Assembly (NCBI GenBank): GCA_030656145.1
Contig: JAUSOF010000002.1
Coordinates: 124,001-188,000 of the forward strand
Reading direction: 5' to 3'
DNA from: Pseudomonas sp.
Lineage (GTDB): Bacteria > Pseudomonadota > Gammaproteobacteria > Pseudomonadales > Pseudomonadaceae
DNA length: 64,000 nucleotides
Shown: in pieces, positions 39,939 through 48,690 of the stretch
Numbering within the stretch: the first letter of the stretch is position 1
Layout: each line of letters starts with the position of its first letter
The notes under the pieces: generated by a model
Database searches by the model: none
Seen by the model: only the letters and a program-made list of their open reading frames with translations
Told to the model about the DNA's origin: nothing
Program-made: the position numbers and the translations under genes

Positions 39939-41149
39939 GGCAGGGCTCCGAGAATCAGCGACAGGTTGCTGCCGCCAAAGGCGAACGAGTTACTCATCAG
40001 CCGATGCGGGCGGTTGGCGGCCGGCGCCTGTCCCTCGACCAATTGCAGGCGTGGCAGTTGCGGATCGTGTAGACCGTCCCACAGATGAGGCGGCAGGCGT
40101 TGATCGCGGTTGTAGGTGCTCAGGGTCAACCAGCAGAACGCCGCCTCCAGCGCCCCGGCGGCGCCCAGGGTGTGGCCGCTCAATGGTTTGGTCGAGGAGC
40201 AGGGTACGCCTTGGGGGAACAGGGCCTGCACCGCCAGGCTTTCCATCGCATCGTTGTGCTGGGTGGCGGTGCCGTGCAGGTTCAGGTAGTCGATCTGTTC
40301 GGCGGCTACGCCTGCAGCGGCCAGGGCTTTGCGCATCGCCTGCTGAGCGCCGAGGCCCTGTGGGTCCGGCGCGGAGATGTGGTGGGCGTCCGAGCTGGCG
40401 CCGCCGCCGAGCAGGGCGATAGGTCGCTCTGTCGCGTCGCTCGTTCCGTGCGCCTGTGGTTCACGACTCATGACGAACAACGCCGCCGCTTCGCCGATAT
40501 TGATGCCACGGCGGTTCTGCGAAAACGGGTTGCAGCGTTCGGCAGACACGGCTTCCAGCGCGGTAAAACCGTTGAGGGTCAGGCGGCAGAGGCTATCCAC
40601 CCCGCCGCAGAGTACCGCGTCGCAGATACCTTGCTGCAGCAGACGCTGGGCGCTAAGCAAGGCGCGAGCGCTGGAGGTGCAGGCGGTGGACAGGCAGTAG
40701 GCCGGGCCGCTGAGGCCGAGCCACTCGGCGAGAAAGATGGCGGGGGCGGCGATTTCCTGTTGGGCGTAGTTGTAGTCCGCCGGCAGCGCGCCGTCGTTGA
40801 CGAAGTCGGCGATGTCCTGGCTGGCTTCGTGAATGCCTGAGGTGCTGGTGCCGAGCACCACCCCGACCCGTGCGCCACCGTACTGGGCGATGGCGGCGCG
40901 GATCTGCGGCTCGATCTGCAGCGCGGCGGCCAGCAGCAGCTGATTGTTGCGGCTGAACGAGGCCTGCATGCCGCTGGGCATCGGTGGCAGTTCGCCGGTC
41001 ACCGCGCCGACTGTCAGGCGACGGCCGCTGACCCAGCCGTCCTGCGCACGCATGCCGCCGCTGTCGCCGGCAAACAAGGCATCGGCGACAGCCTGCTTGC
41101 CTTGGCCGAGGGCGCAAATCAGACCGAGAGCGTTGAGGTAGCCGGGCAT
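39935..41149 (-). CDS. apeO: Beta-ketoacyl-ACP synthase, main elongating KS (ApeO type)
   Basis: This 404-residue ketosynthase has catalytic Cys157 (CLSTACTSSARA) and His residues in NLHGTATQHND and PLSGHTLGAAGALEA. In the characterised Xenorhabdus APE system the ApeO ketosynthase works as a heterodimer with the chain-length factor ApeC, which is the first gene of this operon. It overlaps the upstream lipoprotein gene by one base (TGATG). It is well separated in sequence from the FabF-like ApeR. Confidence 0.93.
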   Translation of the reverse strand: MPGYLNALGLICALGQGKQAVADALFAGDSGGMRAQDGWVSGRRLTVGAVTGELPPMPSGMQASFSRNNQLLLAAALQIEPQIRAAIAQYGGARVGVVLGTSTSGIHEASQDIADFVNDGALPADYNYAQQEIAAPAIFLAEWLGLSGPAYCLSTACTSSARALLSAQRLLQQGICDAVLCGGVDSLCRLTLNGFTALEAVSAERCNPFSQNRRGINIGEAAALFVMSREPQAHGTSDATERPIALLGGGASSDAHHISAPDPQGLGAQQAMRKALAAAGVAAEQIDYLNLHGTATQHNDAMESLAVQALFPQGVPCSSTKPLSGHTLGAAGALEAAFCWLTLSTYNRDQRLPPHLWDGLHDPQLPRLQLVEGQAPAANRPHRLMSNSFAFGGSNLSLILGALP

Positions 41150-41652
41150 CAGGGAATCTCTTGGTCGGCGAGTACGTAGACCTGATAGTTCAGGTCTTGG
41201 GTGTGGCGCAGGGTGAAATCCAGGGGCGCACGGTAGCTGATTAGCCAGTGGGGGTTAAGTCGGCGCTGACCATCGGCAAGCAATTGCCAGGTATCGGGTG
41301 CATAGCTGGCGGCCAGGTTATCGGCCGGGGTCAGGGCAAACAGTAGGGCGGCGAACAGCTCGAGGGCTTCGCCGTTTGGCGGCAGCAGGCCGTCGGCGCG
41401 CCAGCTACCGTCCTGCAACAGCTGGCGCGCCAGGGGCACGCCGAGCGGATCGAACAGCGACCAACGCAGAGCCGCCTTTTCAGTCTGCACCACCACCAGC
41501 CACCAGAACTGTTGCTCGCCGCCCTGCTCGCGCTGGATTTGCAGGGTCGCCGGCAGTGGCGCGCTGAACGCGTGCGGGTTCAGGGGCAGCGGCGTGCGCG
41601 CCGCGCAGGCCGTCAGCAGCAGGCCGATACCGAGTAGCAATAGGCGCTTCAT
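41149..41652 (-). CDS. apeN: DUF3261 lipoprotein (ApeN type)
   Basis: This 167-residue protein has a lipoprotein signal (KRLLLLGIGLLLTAC; lipidated Cys16) and a DUF3261 domain. It has a LolB-like outer-membrane-lipoprotein character (GGEQQFWWLVVVQTEKAALRWSLFDPLGVPLARQLL). Such proteins accompany the LolA-like and MMPL genes in aryl polyene clusters and probably receive or anchor the product at the outer membrane. It overlaps the methyltransferase stop by 4 bp. Confidence 0.88.
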   Translation of the reverse strand: MKRLLLLGIGLLLTACAARTPLPLNPHAFSAPLPATLQIQREQGGEQQFWWLVVVQTEKAALRWSLFDPLGVPLARQLLQDGSWRADGLLPPNGEALELFAALLFALTPADNLAASYAPDTWQLLADGQRRLNPHWLISYRAPLDFTLRHTQDLNYQVYVLADQEIP

Positions 41653-42377
41653 GGCTGGGTCTGCTCCGAGGGCTTGCGTGCAGCCAGGTTGACCAGGGTT
41701 TCGTCACGCTGGCCGGGCGGTTTGGGCTGGCGCAGGCCCCAGCGTTCGAGCAGGCCGAAGTCCTTGGCGCGGCTCCACCACAGGTAGGGGTAGGAGACGT
41801 TGCGCTCGGCAAACTCGAAGCCCTGCTCGCGCAGCATGTGGAGGTATTGTCCGGCACTTTTTTGCACCTGCATCGGATGGCGGAACAGCCAGCGGATCAC
41901 CCAGGTATCGATATAGAACCTGGTGGACTCGGCAAACAGCAGCAGGCCGCCGGGCTTGAGCACACGCCAGAACTCGGCGAGGGCTTGCTCCTGCTCGACC
42001 AGGTGGTGGAAGGTCTGGTGGCAGAACAGAATGTCGACGCTGGCATCGTCCAGCTGGATCGCCGCGCAGTCACTGGCGAGCAGGCGCACGGCCAAGCCAT
42101 GGCGTTCGGCTTCGCTGCGCGAGCACTCGAGGCTGTGCGGGTCGGCGTCCAGGCCGATCAGTTGCGCCGGCGCGAATGCGGCCTGTAGCAGGCTGAAGGA
42201 CTTGCCCTGGCCGCAGCCGGCATCCAGCAGCACGGCAGCACTGGGCAGCGGCGTATCGATCAGGCGCTTGAGGTCATCGATCGCCACACGCAGCACATGC
42301 TGCTGCCAGACACGGCTCTGCAGGAACCAGAAACCGAAACGGGTTTCTTCGACATAGGTAGCGGCGGCGCGGCTCAT
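41649..42377 (-). CDS. Class I SAM-dependent methyltransferase of the APE operon
   Basis: This 242-residue methyltransferase has SAM motif I LLDAGCGQG (about residues 50-58), an acidic ribose contact in LIGLDADPHS, motif II in VDILFCHQTFHHL and post-motif WRVLKPGGLLLF. Known aryl polyenes carry ring O- or C-methyl groups, so a role on the aryl head is likely but the target is not shown by sequence. It lies 33 bp after the halogenase-like gene. Confidence 0.88.
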   Translation of the reverse strand: MSRAAATYVEETRFGFWFLQSRVWQQHVLRVAIDDLKRLIDTPLPSAAVLLDAGCGQGKSFSLLQAAFAPAQLIGLDADPHSLECSRSEAERHGLAVRLLASDCAAIQLDDASVDILFCHQTFHHLVEQEQALAEFWRVLKPGGLLLFAESTRFYIDTWVIRWLFRHPMQVQKSAGQYLHMLREQGFEFAERNVSYPYLWWSRAKDFGLLERWGLRQPKPPGQRDETLVNLAARKPSEQTQP

Positions 42378-42410
42378 CGAGCTTCCCTCTTCAGACAGTA
42401 TGGATGGGGG

Positions 42411-43676
42411 TCAGACGGCATGGACGGGGGCGCAGAGTTTGGCCAGCACCCGCAGGCGCCGCTTCGGTTCGGCGACGTAGGGGTTGCTCTGGTCCCAAGC
42501 GTAGCCGGCGAGGATCGAGCTGATCATCCGGCGGATGTCCGGCTGGGCGTTCTCGAAATAGATCACGTCCTGGAAGCTGCCGTCGTACCAACCTTCGACA
42601 TACACGCGGAAGGTGTCCACGCCGCGCTTGAGCGGGATGGCAAAGTCGGCTTCCCAGTCCACCGTCTCGCCACTGAGCTGGCGGTGCAGGGTGCCTGCGG
42701 CCATGCTCGCCGAACGCATGGCGATGGTCACCCCGGAGCTGAACACCGGGTCGAGAAATTCGGCGGCGTTACCCAGCAGGGCGAAACCCGGACCATGCAG
42801 GCTTTTCACGTTGGCCGAGTAGCCGCCGATGGTGCGCGCCGGGGTGTCCCATACGGCGTTCTTCAGCACCTTGGCCAGCGAGGGCGTTTCTTCGATGAAC
42901 TGCTTGAGGCAGGCGTCCAGATCCTGCGGTCGCCCTGCGTAGCGAGTCGCTGCAGCCACCACGCCGACCGAGCAGCGGCCGTTGCTGAAGGGGATGGTCC
43001 AGAACCACACATCCTGCAGGGTGGGGTGGGTGGTGATAAGGATCTTCTCGCGGTCGAAGCCGCTGCCTTCGCTGCGGTCTTCGACGTGGGTGAACACCGC
43101 CTGGCGCACCGGGAAACTGGAGGGCAGGTCGAGGTCGAGCAGGCGCGGCAGCACGCGGCCGTAGCCGCTGCCGTCGAGGACGAAGGCGCATTCCACCTGG
43201 TACTCATGGCCATCGGCCAGACGACGCACGCTCAGGCGCGGGCGGTCGCCGCTGCGCGCGCCGCTGAAGTCGACGGCGAAGATTTCTTCTTCATAGCGGA
43301 TGTCCACGCCCTGCAGCTCGGCCTGATCGGCCAGCAGCTTGTCGAAGTCGGCGCGCAGCACCTGATAGGTCGAGCCCATGCCCTGGGTGAAACCGTCGCG
43401 GAAGTCGAAGTCGTTGTAGTGCTCGCCCCAGGCGAAGGCCGCGCCATGCTTGGTCTGGAAACCGGCGGCCTGTACCGCCTCGAGCATCCCGGCTTCCTCG
43501 ACGAAGTCCAGGCAATGCGACAGCAGGCTCTCGCCGATCGAGAAGCGCGGGAAGCGCTGACGCTCGAGCACCAGCACGTCATGACCATTGCGCTTGAGCA
43601 GGGCACTGGCGATGGCGCCCGAAGGGCCGGCCCCAATCACCACGACCTGGCGTTTTTCGACTTCAAGAGACTTCAT
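42411..43676 (-). CDS. FAD-dependent oxidoreductase with flavin-dependent halogenase signatures
   Basis: This 421-residue flavoprotein has the FAD motif GAGPSG at residues 15-20. The halogenase signature WxWxIP is present as WFWTIPF at 224-230. Lys76 (FQTKHGAAF) sits where the catalytic lysine of flavin-dependent halogenases such as PltA and PrnA lies. The related geranylgeranyl-reductase branch normally lacks the WxWxIP motif. Xanthomonadins, the brominated aryl polyenes of Xanthomonas, set a precedent for halogenation of this product class. It overlaps the exporter gene by ATGA. Substrate and halide are unknown. Confidence 0.8.
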   Translation of the reverse strand: MKSLEVEKRQVVVIGAGPSGAIASALLKRNGHDVLVLERQRFPRFSIGESLLSHCLDFVEEAGMLEAVQAAGFQTKHGAAFAWGEHYNDFDFRDGFTQGMGSTYQVLRADFDKLLADQAELQGVDIRYEEEIFAVDFSGARSGDRPRLSVRRLADGHEYQVECAFVLDGSGYGRVLPRLLDLDLPSSFPVRQAVFTHVEDRSEGSGFDREKILITTHPTLQDVWFWTIPFSNGRCSVGVVAAATRYAGRPQDLDACLKQFIEETPSLAKVLKNAVWDTPARTIGGYSANVKSLHGPGFALLGNAAEFLDPVFSSGVTIAMRSASMAAGTLHRQLSGETVDWEADFAIPLKRGVDTFRVYVEGWYDGSFQDVIYFENAQPDIRRMISSILAGYAWDQSNPYVAEPKRRLRVLAKLCAPVHAV

Positions 43677-46048
43677 AAAGGGCTTCGTGCCTCGTTATTG
43701 GCGGTGGTGTTGCACGTGGTGTGGCTCGGGCTGACCCAAGGTGACAGCAGAAAGCAGAAGAACAGACCGAGGCTGATGGCCAGGCCAAAGTTGGCGATGA
43801 CCGGGGTCTGGCTGAGCAGCAACAGGCCAAAGGACAGCCAGCTGGTCAGGGCCGCGAGCAGGGTGCCGAGCAGGCTCACTGCCGGGCCGCCGATACTCTC
43901 GCGCATCAGGATCGCGTAGTCGACGCCGATGGCGGTGATCAATAGCAGGCCGAACAGGCTGAACAGGGTCAGTGGTTGCCCCAGCCAGCCGAGGCAGGCC
44001 AGTGCCGTCAGGGCGGCCAGCAGCGGCAGGCAGACGATGCGCAGGGCGCCGCCGAGGCCGAACGGCAGGCACAGCAGCAGCAGGATCGCCGCGCAGGAGA
44101 TCAGCTTGAGTTGCGTCGCGCTCAATTGGGTGGCGCTGAACAGGCCGTTCAGCTCGCCGAGGCGATCCACCAGTTGCACGCCGTCGAGTCCGGCGCCGGC
44201 GCTGTGCAGCACGCCTGTATCGCTCAGGCCTTGCAGGCTGACCAGCCCGGCCACGCCGGTGTCACTGTGGCCGAGCCAGAGCGGGCGCCAGGCTTCGCCC
44301 AGTGGGCCAGCGAGGGCTTGTTCGAGACGCGGCTGTGCGCTGTTCAGCAGTTGCGCCAGTTCCGCGTGCAAGGCGGCTTCGGGAATACCGGCCGCCAGCA
44401 GCGGCTGCCAGTGTTGCGGCAAGCCTTGCAGTGCCTGACGCAGTGGTTGCAATGAGTCGGCTGGGGCAACCAGCTGGCTGAGAGCGCGGTAACTGCGCAA
44501 CTGGCCGTCGGCCACGGCCCGCTCCAGGCGCTGGCTCAACGCCGCCTGGCGCTGGAGTAACTGTTGCTCATCGGCGGCACGCACCAGGAAGAACTGGCTG
44601 GTGGGTTGCTGGCCGGTCAGTTCGGCGATCCGCTGGGCTTCGTCGAGCAGCTGCGGCTCTGCGCCCAGCCACTGGCGCAGATCGTTTTGCGTCTGCAGTT
44701 GCAGCAGGCCGGCGGCGCAGAACAGCAGGAGCAAGCCAAGCAGTTTGTGGCTGCCGATACTGGCGATCAGGCGGGCACGCAGGCTCAGCAGGTATTCGCT
44801 GAAGCGCAGCAGGAGAGGCGCGGGACGCAGCTGCAGGCCGGTGAGCCAGGCCGGTAGCAGGCACACCGCGCAGAGGTAGGCGGCGATCAGCCCGGCGGCG
44901 GAAAACACGGCGATCTGGGTCAGTGCCGGGAATGGAGTGAAGGCCAGCGCCAGGTAGCCGATCAGGTTGGTGCCCAGGCTCAGACTGAGGCCGGGCAGGG
45001 TCGCGCCCAGGGCATTCCAGCTGTGCCAGTTGGCCTGGCCGTTCAAGGTGCTCCAGCTTTTGCTCAAGTAGTGCTGCGGGTAGTCGGCGGCCACGCCGAT
45101 CAGGCTGGCGCCGAGCACCAGGGTCAGCGCATTGATCTGGCCGAACACCAGCACGCAGGCGGCGCAGCCGGCGAGCAGCGCCACGCCGATGGGCAGCAGG
45201 CTGACCAGCACGCGCGCGCGGCGATAGCTCAGCAGCAACAGCAGGAGGATGCCGAGGGTCGCTGCACCACCGATCCAGGTAATTTCACGACTGGCCTGGG
45301 CCTGGCCGGCGGCGGCATAGAGCAGGCCGCTGGCGGCGAGCAGTTGCCCGCCCTCGGCGTTGACCAGGGCGCGCGCCTTGGCCACCTCCGCGGCAATCGC
45401 TGGCGGTGTTTGCAGGTCGAAGGAGTCGCCCTGGAGGCGCGCACGCAGCAGCGCCCAGGTCAGGCCCTGGTCTTCGACCAGCAGGGCGCCGCTGCCCAGA
45501 TCGGTCTGGATTTTCGAGTGCGGGCTGAGCGCCTGTTGCGCCCGGCCGCCCAGGCCCAGCCAGTCCTGCTCGATGGGTAGCAGACTGAAACCGGCGAAGG
45601 TGTCGAACAATTGGCCGGCGCGTTGCTGGATAAAGCTCTCAGGCTGGCTGATTAGCAGTTGCCGGTCTGCGCTCGGCAGCAGGCTCAGGCGGCTGGCGCG
45701 CACCTGCTGGCGCAGCGCGTCCAGGTCGGCCTGCAGGCTCCACTGCAGCTGCTCGAAGCGTTCCGTCGCGGTCCATTGCCGAGCGATGCGCTGCACCAGA
45801 ACAATCGCCTGCTCGCGCTCGGCATGGCCGACCAGGATCAGCAGTTCGCGATTCAGCGGTTCCTGCATGCGCCGTTCGGCCTGCTGCACCAGCTCATCGC
45901 CCGCGCCTTGCGGCAGCAGGGCGAGCATGCTCGCCTGCAGCGGCGGGCCGGCGCGCCACTGCCAGGCGCTCAGTGCCAGCAGCGCCAGCAGCAGGGCGAG
46001 GAACAGGCGCGGCAGGAGCCACTGCGTCGAGCGGCGGTCAAGGAGCAA
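43673..46048 (-). CDS. apeM: MMPL/RND-type exporter (ApeM type)
   Basis: This 791-residue integral membrane protein has the RND layout: an N-terminal helix (about 12-30), a large periplasmic loop, five clustered helices including GVALLAGCAACVLVFGQINALTLVLGASLIGVAADYPQHYLSKS, then a second repeat of loop plus helices. The GVAADYPQHYL and GVDYAILM segments are typical of MMPL exporters. In aryl polyene clusters it exports the finished lipid-linked pigment. It overlaps the LolA-like gene by 11 bp and the halogenase-like gene by 4 bp. Confidence 0.93.
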   Translation of the reverse strand: MLLDRRSTQWLLPRLFLALLLALLALSAWQWRAGPPLQASMLALLPQGAGDELVQQAERRMQEPLNRELLILVGHAEREQAIVLVQRIARQWTATERFEQLQWSLQADLDALRQQVRASRLSLLPSADRQLLISQPESFIQQRAGQLFDTFAGFSLLPIEQDWLGLGGRAQQALSPHSKIQTDLGSGALLVEDQGLTWALLRARLQGDSFDLQTPPAIAAEVAKARALVNAEGGQLLAASGLLYAAAGQAQASREITWIGGAATLGILLLLLLSYRRARVLVSLLPIGVALLAGCAACVLVFGQINALTLVLGASLIGVAADYPQHYLSKSWSTLNGQANWHSWNALGATLPGLSLSLGTNLIGYLALAFTPFPALTQIAVFSAAGLIAAYLCAVCLLPAWLTGLQLRPAPLLLRFSEYLLSLRARLIASIGSHKLLGLLLLFCAAGLLQLQTQNDLRQWLGAEPQLLDEAQRIAELTGQQPTSQFFLVRAADEQQLLQRQAALSQRLERAVADGQLRSYRALSQLVAPADSLQPLRQALQGLPQHWQPLLAAGIPEAALHAELAQLLNSAQPRLEQALAGPLGEAWRPLWLGHSDTGVAGLVSLQGLSDTGVLHSAGAGLDGVQLVDRLGELNGLFSATQLSATQLKLISCAAILLLLCLPFGLGGALRIVCLPLLAALTALACLGWLGQPLTLFSLFGLLLITAIGVDYAILMRESIGGPAVSLLGTLLAALTSWLSFGLLLLSQTPVIANFGLAISLGLFFCFLLSPWVSPSHTTCNTTANNEARSPL

Positions 46049-46637
46049 GGGCGAGGCGCTCCGCGTCGCTCAAGCTATCGTCGATCTGGCTCTGCGGCAG
46101 GCGCAGCAGGGTGCTGTCACCCTGGGTTTCCGCCAGCTCGATGCGCTCGACCAGTGCGCCACCCTGGATATGGATGGCACTGAAGATCTGTTTCAGCAGC
46201 CGCGAGCGCGGCGTCAGGCTGAGCTGCCAGGCCTCGGCATCTCCGCTCAACTGCAACTCGAAGTCATCGGCCAGGCCGGCATGGTCGCCTCTGAGTACGG
46301 CGAGGAACAGCCGGCTTTGCTGCGCAGCCACGTCTTGTCCGGGTTGCTGCTGCCAGCCCTGGGGCGTGTGCCGGGCGATCCCTCGGTCGCCGATGCGGTA
46401 GTCCTGCTGCAGTGGGCTGTGCAACTGCCAGAGCAGGCCATGCTTGCGGGACAGGACGAACTGGCCGTGGCTGGTCAGCGGCTGCGGCAGGGCGCGCAGG
46501 TGTTTTTCCTGGATAAACGGGCCGCGCACCACGGCCGGCTTGGCCAGTTGGGCGCCGAGTTGGTCGAGGTCGAAGGCCTGGGCCAGCAGCGGGCAGGCCA
46601 GCAGGATGAGTGCGACCCAGCCTAGGAAAGGCTTCAT
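46038..46637 (-). CDS. apeL: LolA-like outer-membrane carrier protein (ApeL type)
   Basis: This 199-residue periplasmic protein has a cleavable signal peptide (LGWVALILLACPLLAQA, cleavage near residue 22) and a LolA/LolB-like half-barrel (FIQEKHLRALPQPLTSHGQFVLSRKHGLLWQL). LolA proteins shuttle lipidated cargo across the periplasm. Here it likely receives product from the MMPL exporter and passes it to the DUF3261 lipoprotein. The ATG at 46637 overlaps the thioesterase stop by 4 bp; the frame upstream is not coding. Confidence 0.9.
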   Translation of the reverse strand: MKPFLGWVALILLACPLLAQAFDLDQLGAQLAKPAVVRGPFIQEKHLRALPQPLTSHGQFVLSRKHGLLWQLHSPLQQDYRIGDRGIARHTPQGWQQQPGQDVAAQQSRLFLAVLRGDHAGLADDFELQLSGDAEAWQLSLTPRSRLLKQIFSAIHIQGGALVERIELAETQGDSTLLRLPQSQIDDSLSDAERLALAP

Positions 46638-47059
46638 GCGAGCGCCTTCTCGACGGCGTCGACCAATTCCCGGGGCGAGGCCAGTTGCATCTCGCGGCTG
46701 GTCATATCCACCGCCACCTGCACGCTGCTGCCGCGGGTCATGCGTTCGCCGGTCTCGGCGTCGCAGATCAGGTAGTGGATCTTCAGGCGGTTTTCCCACT
46801 CGATCAGGTCGGCGCGCACGCTGAGCGTCTGGCCGAACCGGGCGCCACGGATGTAGCGCAGCTGCAGGTCGATGATCGGCCAGGCGTAGCCCGCCGCGCG
46901 CATCTGCGTGTAATTGTGGCCGAGCCTGTCGAGCAGGGCGCAGCGCGCCACCTCGAAATATTTGACGTAGTGGCCGTGCCAGACCACGTCCATCGAGTCG
47001 ACGTCGAAGAAGGGCACAACCATCTCGGTTTCGACCTGCAATACGCCTTGGCTACGCAT
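46634..47059 (-). CDS. apeK: 4HBT-type acyl thioesterase (ApeK type)
   Basis: This 141-residue single hot-dog thioesterase has the 4-hydroxybenzoyl-CoA thioesterase type active site FFDVDSMDVVWHGHYVKYFE (nucleophile/base Asp in VDSMDVV). It would release acyl chains from ACP or CoA in the pathway. It follows the ammonia-lyase gene after 89 bp, the largest spacer of the operon, which contains a copy of the GTAGGGTG repeat. The repeat puts in doubt whether the downstream half is fully co-transcribed. Confidence 0.88.
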   Translation of the reverse strand: MRSQGVLQVETEMVVPFFDVDSMDVVWHGHYVKYFEVARCALLDRLGHNYTQMRAAGYAWPIIDLQLRYIRGARFGQTLSVRADLIEWENRLKIHYLICDAETGERMTRGSSVQVAVDMTSREMQLASPRELVDAVEKALA

Positions 47060-47118
47060 GGACAGCTCCCTGGCGGGTGGTGCGCGCGGCGCAGCCTACG
47101 TGGTATGTGCTGTGGGGC

Positions 47119-47139
47119 GTAGGGTGTGCCGTGCGCACC
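47119..47139. repeat. GTAGGGTG...GTGCGCACC repeat, copy 2, inside the APE operon
   Basis: GTAGGGTGTGCCGTGCGCAC starting at 47119 matches 12098-12118 with one change. It lies in the spacer between the ammonia-lyase and thioesterase genes, 10 bp before the lyase stop codon. Confidence 0.7.
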
Positions 47140-47148
47140 GATAAGGCA

Positions 47149-48690
47149 TTACGCATACAGGCTCCAGTGCTGTGCACGGATGCGCACCAGGCACAGGCGC
47201 AGTTCGCCTTCCAGGGCGCGGTCTTCGATCACTGGCGCAAAATCCGCACTGAGCTGTTCGTGCATGGCTGCCACGGGGGCGGGGACGTCGTTCTTGCCGG
47301 CGCGCAGGCGCAGCCAGACGCCCTGGTTGGCGGCCAGCAGGGTGGCGGCGGCGACCTGTTCGGTCAGTTCCAGGCTGCGCAGGGCGTCGCGCGCGGCGAT
47401 GGTGCCCATGCTTACCTTGTCCTGGTTGTGGCACTCGGTGGAGCGCGAGAACACACTGGCCGGCATGGTGTTTTTCAGCGCTTCGGCGGTCCAGGCGCTG
47501 GTGCCGATCTGCACCGCCTTGAAACCGTGGTTGATCATCGCGCTGACGCTCGGCGCGCCGGACAGGTTGCTCGGCAGGCCGTGGTTGTAGCGGGTGTCGA
47601 CCAGCAGGGCGAGCTGGCGGTCGAGCAGGTCGGCGACGTTGCCCACCAGATTCTTCAGGCTGTCCATGGCGAAGGCGATATGCCCGCCATAGAAGTGCCC
47701 GCCATGCAGCACGCGTTCGGCTTCGGCGTCGATCAGCGGGTTGTCGTTGGCGCTGTTGAGTTCTGTTTCGATGAACTGCCGCAGCAAACCCAGGCTGTCG
47801 GCCAGCACGCCGAGGACATGGGGCGCGCAGCGTAGCGAGTAGCGGTCCTGCAGACGATGCAGCGGTGCGGTCGGCGCGTCGATCGCCAGGTCCTGGCGCA
47901 GCCAGGCGGCCACCTGCATCTGCCCCGGATGCGGCTTGGCGGCGAACAGGCGCTCGTCGAAGTGTTCCGGGTTGCCTTCCAGCGCCACCACGTTGAGCGC
48001 GGTGATACGGGTGGCCAGCTTGAGCAGGTACTCGGCGCGGGAGAACGCCAGGCAAGCCAGGGCGGTCATCACCGCGGTGCCGTTCATCAGCGCCAGCGCT
48101 TCCTTGGGCCGCAGGGTCAGCGGCGTCCAGCCCAGTTCGCTATGCACCTCGGCGGCGCTACGGCGCTCGCCGCGATACAGCACCTCGCGCTCACCGCTGA
48201 GGGTGGCGGCGACGTAGGACAGCGGGGTCAGGTCGCCGCTGGCGCCGACCGAGCCTTCTTCCGGGATCAGCGGCAGCACGTCATGTGCAAGAAAGGCGCG
48301 CAGGCGCTCCAGCAGTTCCAGACGCACCCCGGAAACGCCCTGGCACAGGGACTGCAAACGCACGGCCAGCACCGCACGGGTGCTCGCCTCGCCGAGTAAC
48401 TGGCCCAGCCCGCAACCGTGGAAGGTATAGAGGTGGCGCGGCAGTGCCTCGACCTGATGCAGCGGTACGGCCACCACGCAGGAATCGCCATAGCCGGTGG
48501 TGACACCGTAGATCACGCCTTCCTTGGCCAGCAGGCTGTCGAGGAAGCGCGGGCCTTTGCCGATCATCTCGCGGTAGGCGGCATCGTCCTGCAACAACGC
48601 CTGGGCGTGGCGCTGGGATAGGGCGTTGATCTGCTCGATGCTCAGCGGTTGCTCGCCAAACATCACGGGTTCAGCCAGGTATGTCGTCAT
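47149..48690 (-). CDS. Aromatic amino acid ammonia-lyase (HAL/PAL/TAL family)
   Basis: This 513-residue MIO enzyme has the self-cyclising A150-S151-G152 triad (GSVGASGDLTPLSY). Its catalytic loop Tyr is Tyr61 in YGVTTGYGDS. The substrate-selectivity pair aligned with His89-Leu90 of Rhodobacter TAL reads Phe90-His91, matching neither the TAL (HL), PAL (FL) nor HAL (SH) pattern fully. In this operon it most likely makes an aryl acrylate such as 4-coumarate or cinnamate as polyene starter, activated by the adjacent AMP-ligase. The ATG at 48690 is inferred from family starts and overlaps the acyltransferase gene by 20 bp. Confidence 0.9.
   Translation of the reverse strand: MTTYLAEPVMFGEQPLSIEQINALSQRHAQALLQDDAAYREMIGKGPRFLDSLLAKEGVIYGVTTGYGDSCVVAVPLHQVEALPRHLYTFHGCGLGQLLGEASTRAVLAVRLQSLCQGVSGVRLELLERLRAFLAHDVLPLIPEEGSVGASGDLTPLSYVAATLSGEREVLYRGERRSAAEVHSELGWTPLTLRPKEALALMNGTAVMTALACLAFSRAEYLLKLATRITALNVVALEGNPEHFDERLFAAKPHPGQMQVAAWLRQDLAIDAPTAPLHRLQDRYSLRCAPHVLGVLADSLGLLRQFIETELNSANDNPLIDAEAERVLHGGHFYGGHIAFAMDSLKNLVGNVADLLDRQLALLVDTRYNHGLPSNLSGAPSVSAMINHGFKAVQIGTSAWTAEALKNTMPASVFSRSTECHNQDKVSMGTIAARDALRSLELTEQVAAATLLAANQGVWLRLRAGKNDVPAPVAAMHEQLSADFAPVIEDRALEGELRLCLVRIRAQHWSLYA

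Noticed and set aside
42297..43919. 540-codon plus-strand open frame across the halogenase-like gene
   Set aside because: It is antisense to a flavoprotein with clear motifs and reads as low-complexity reverse translation.
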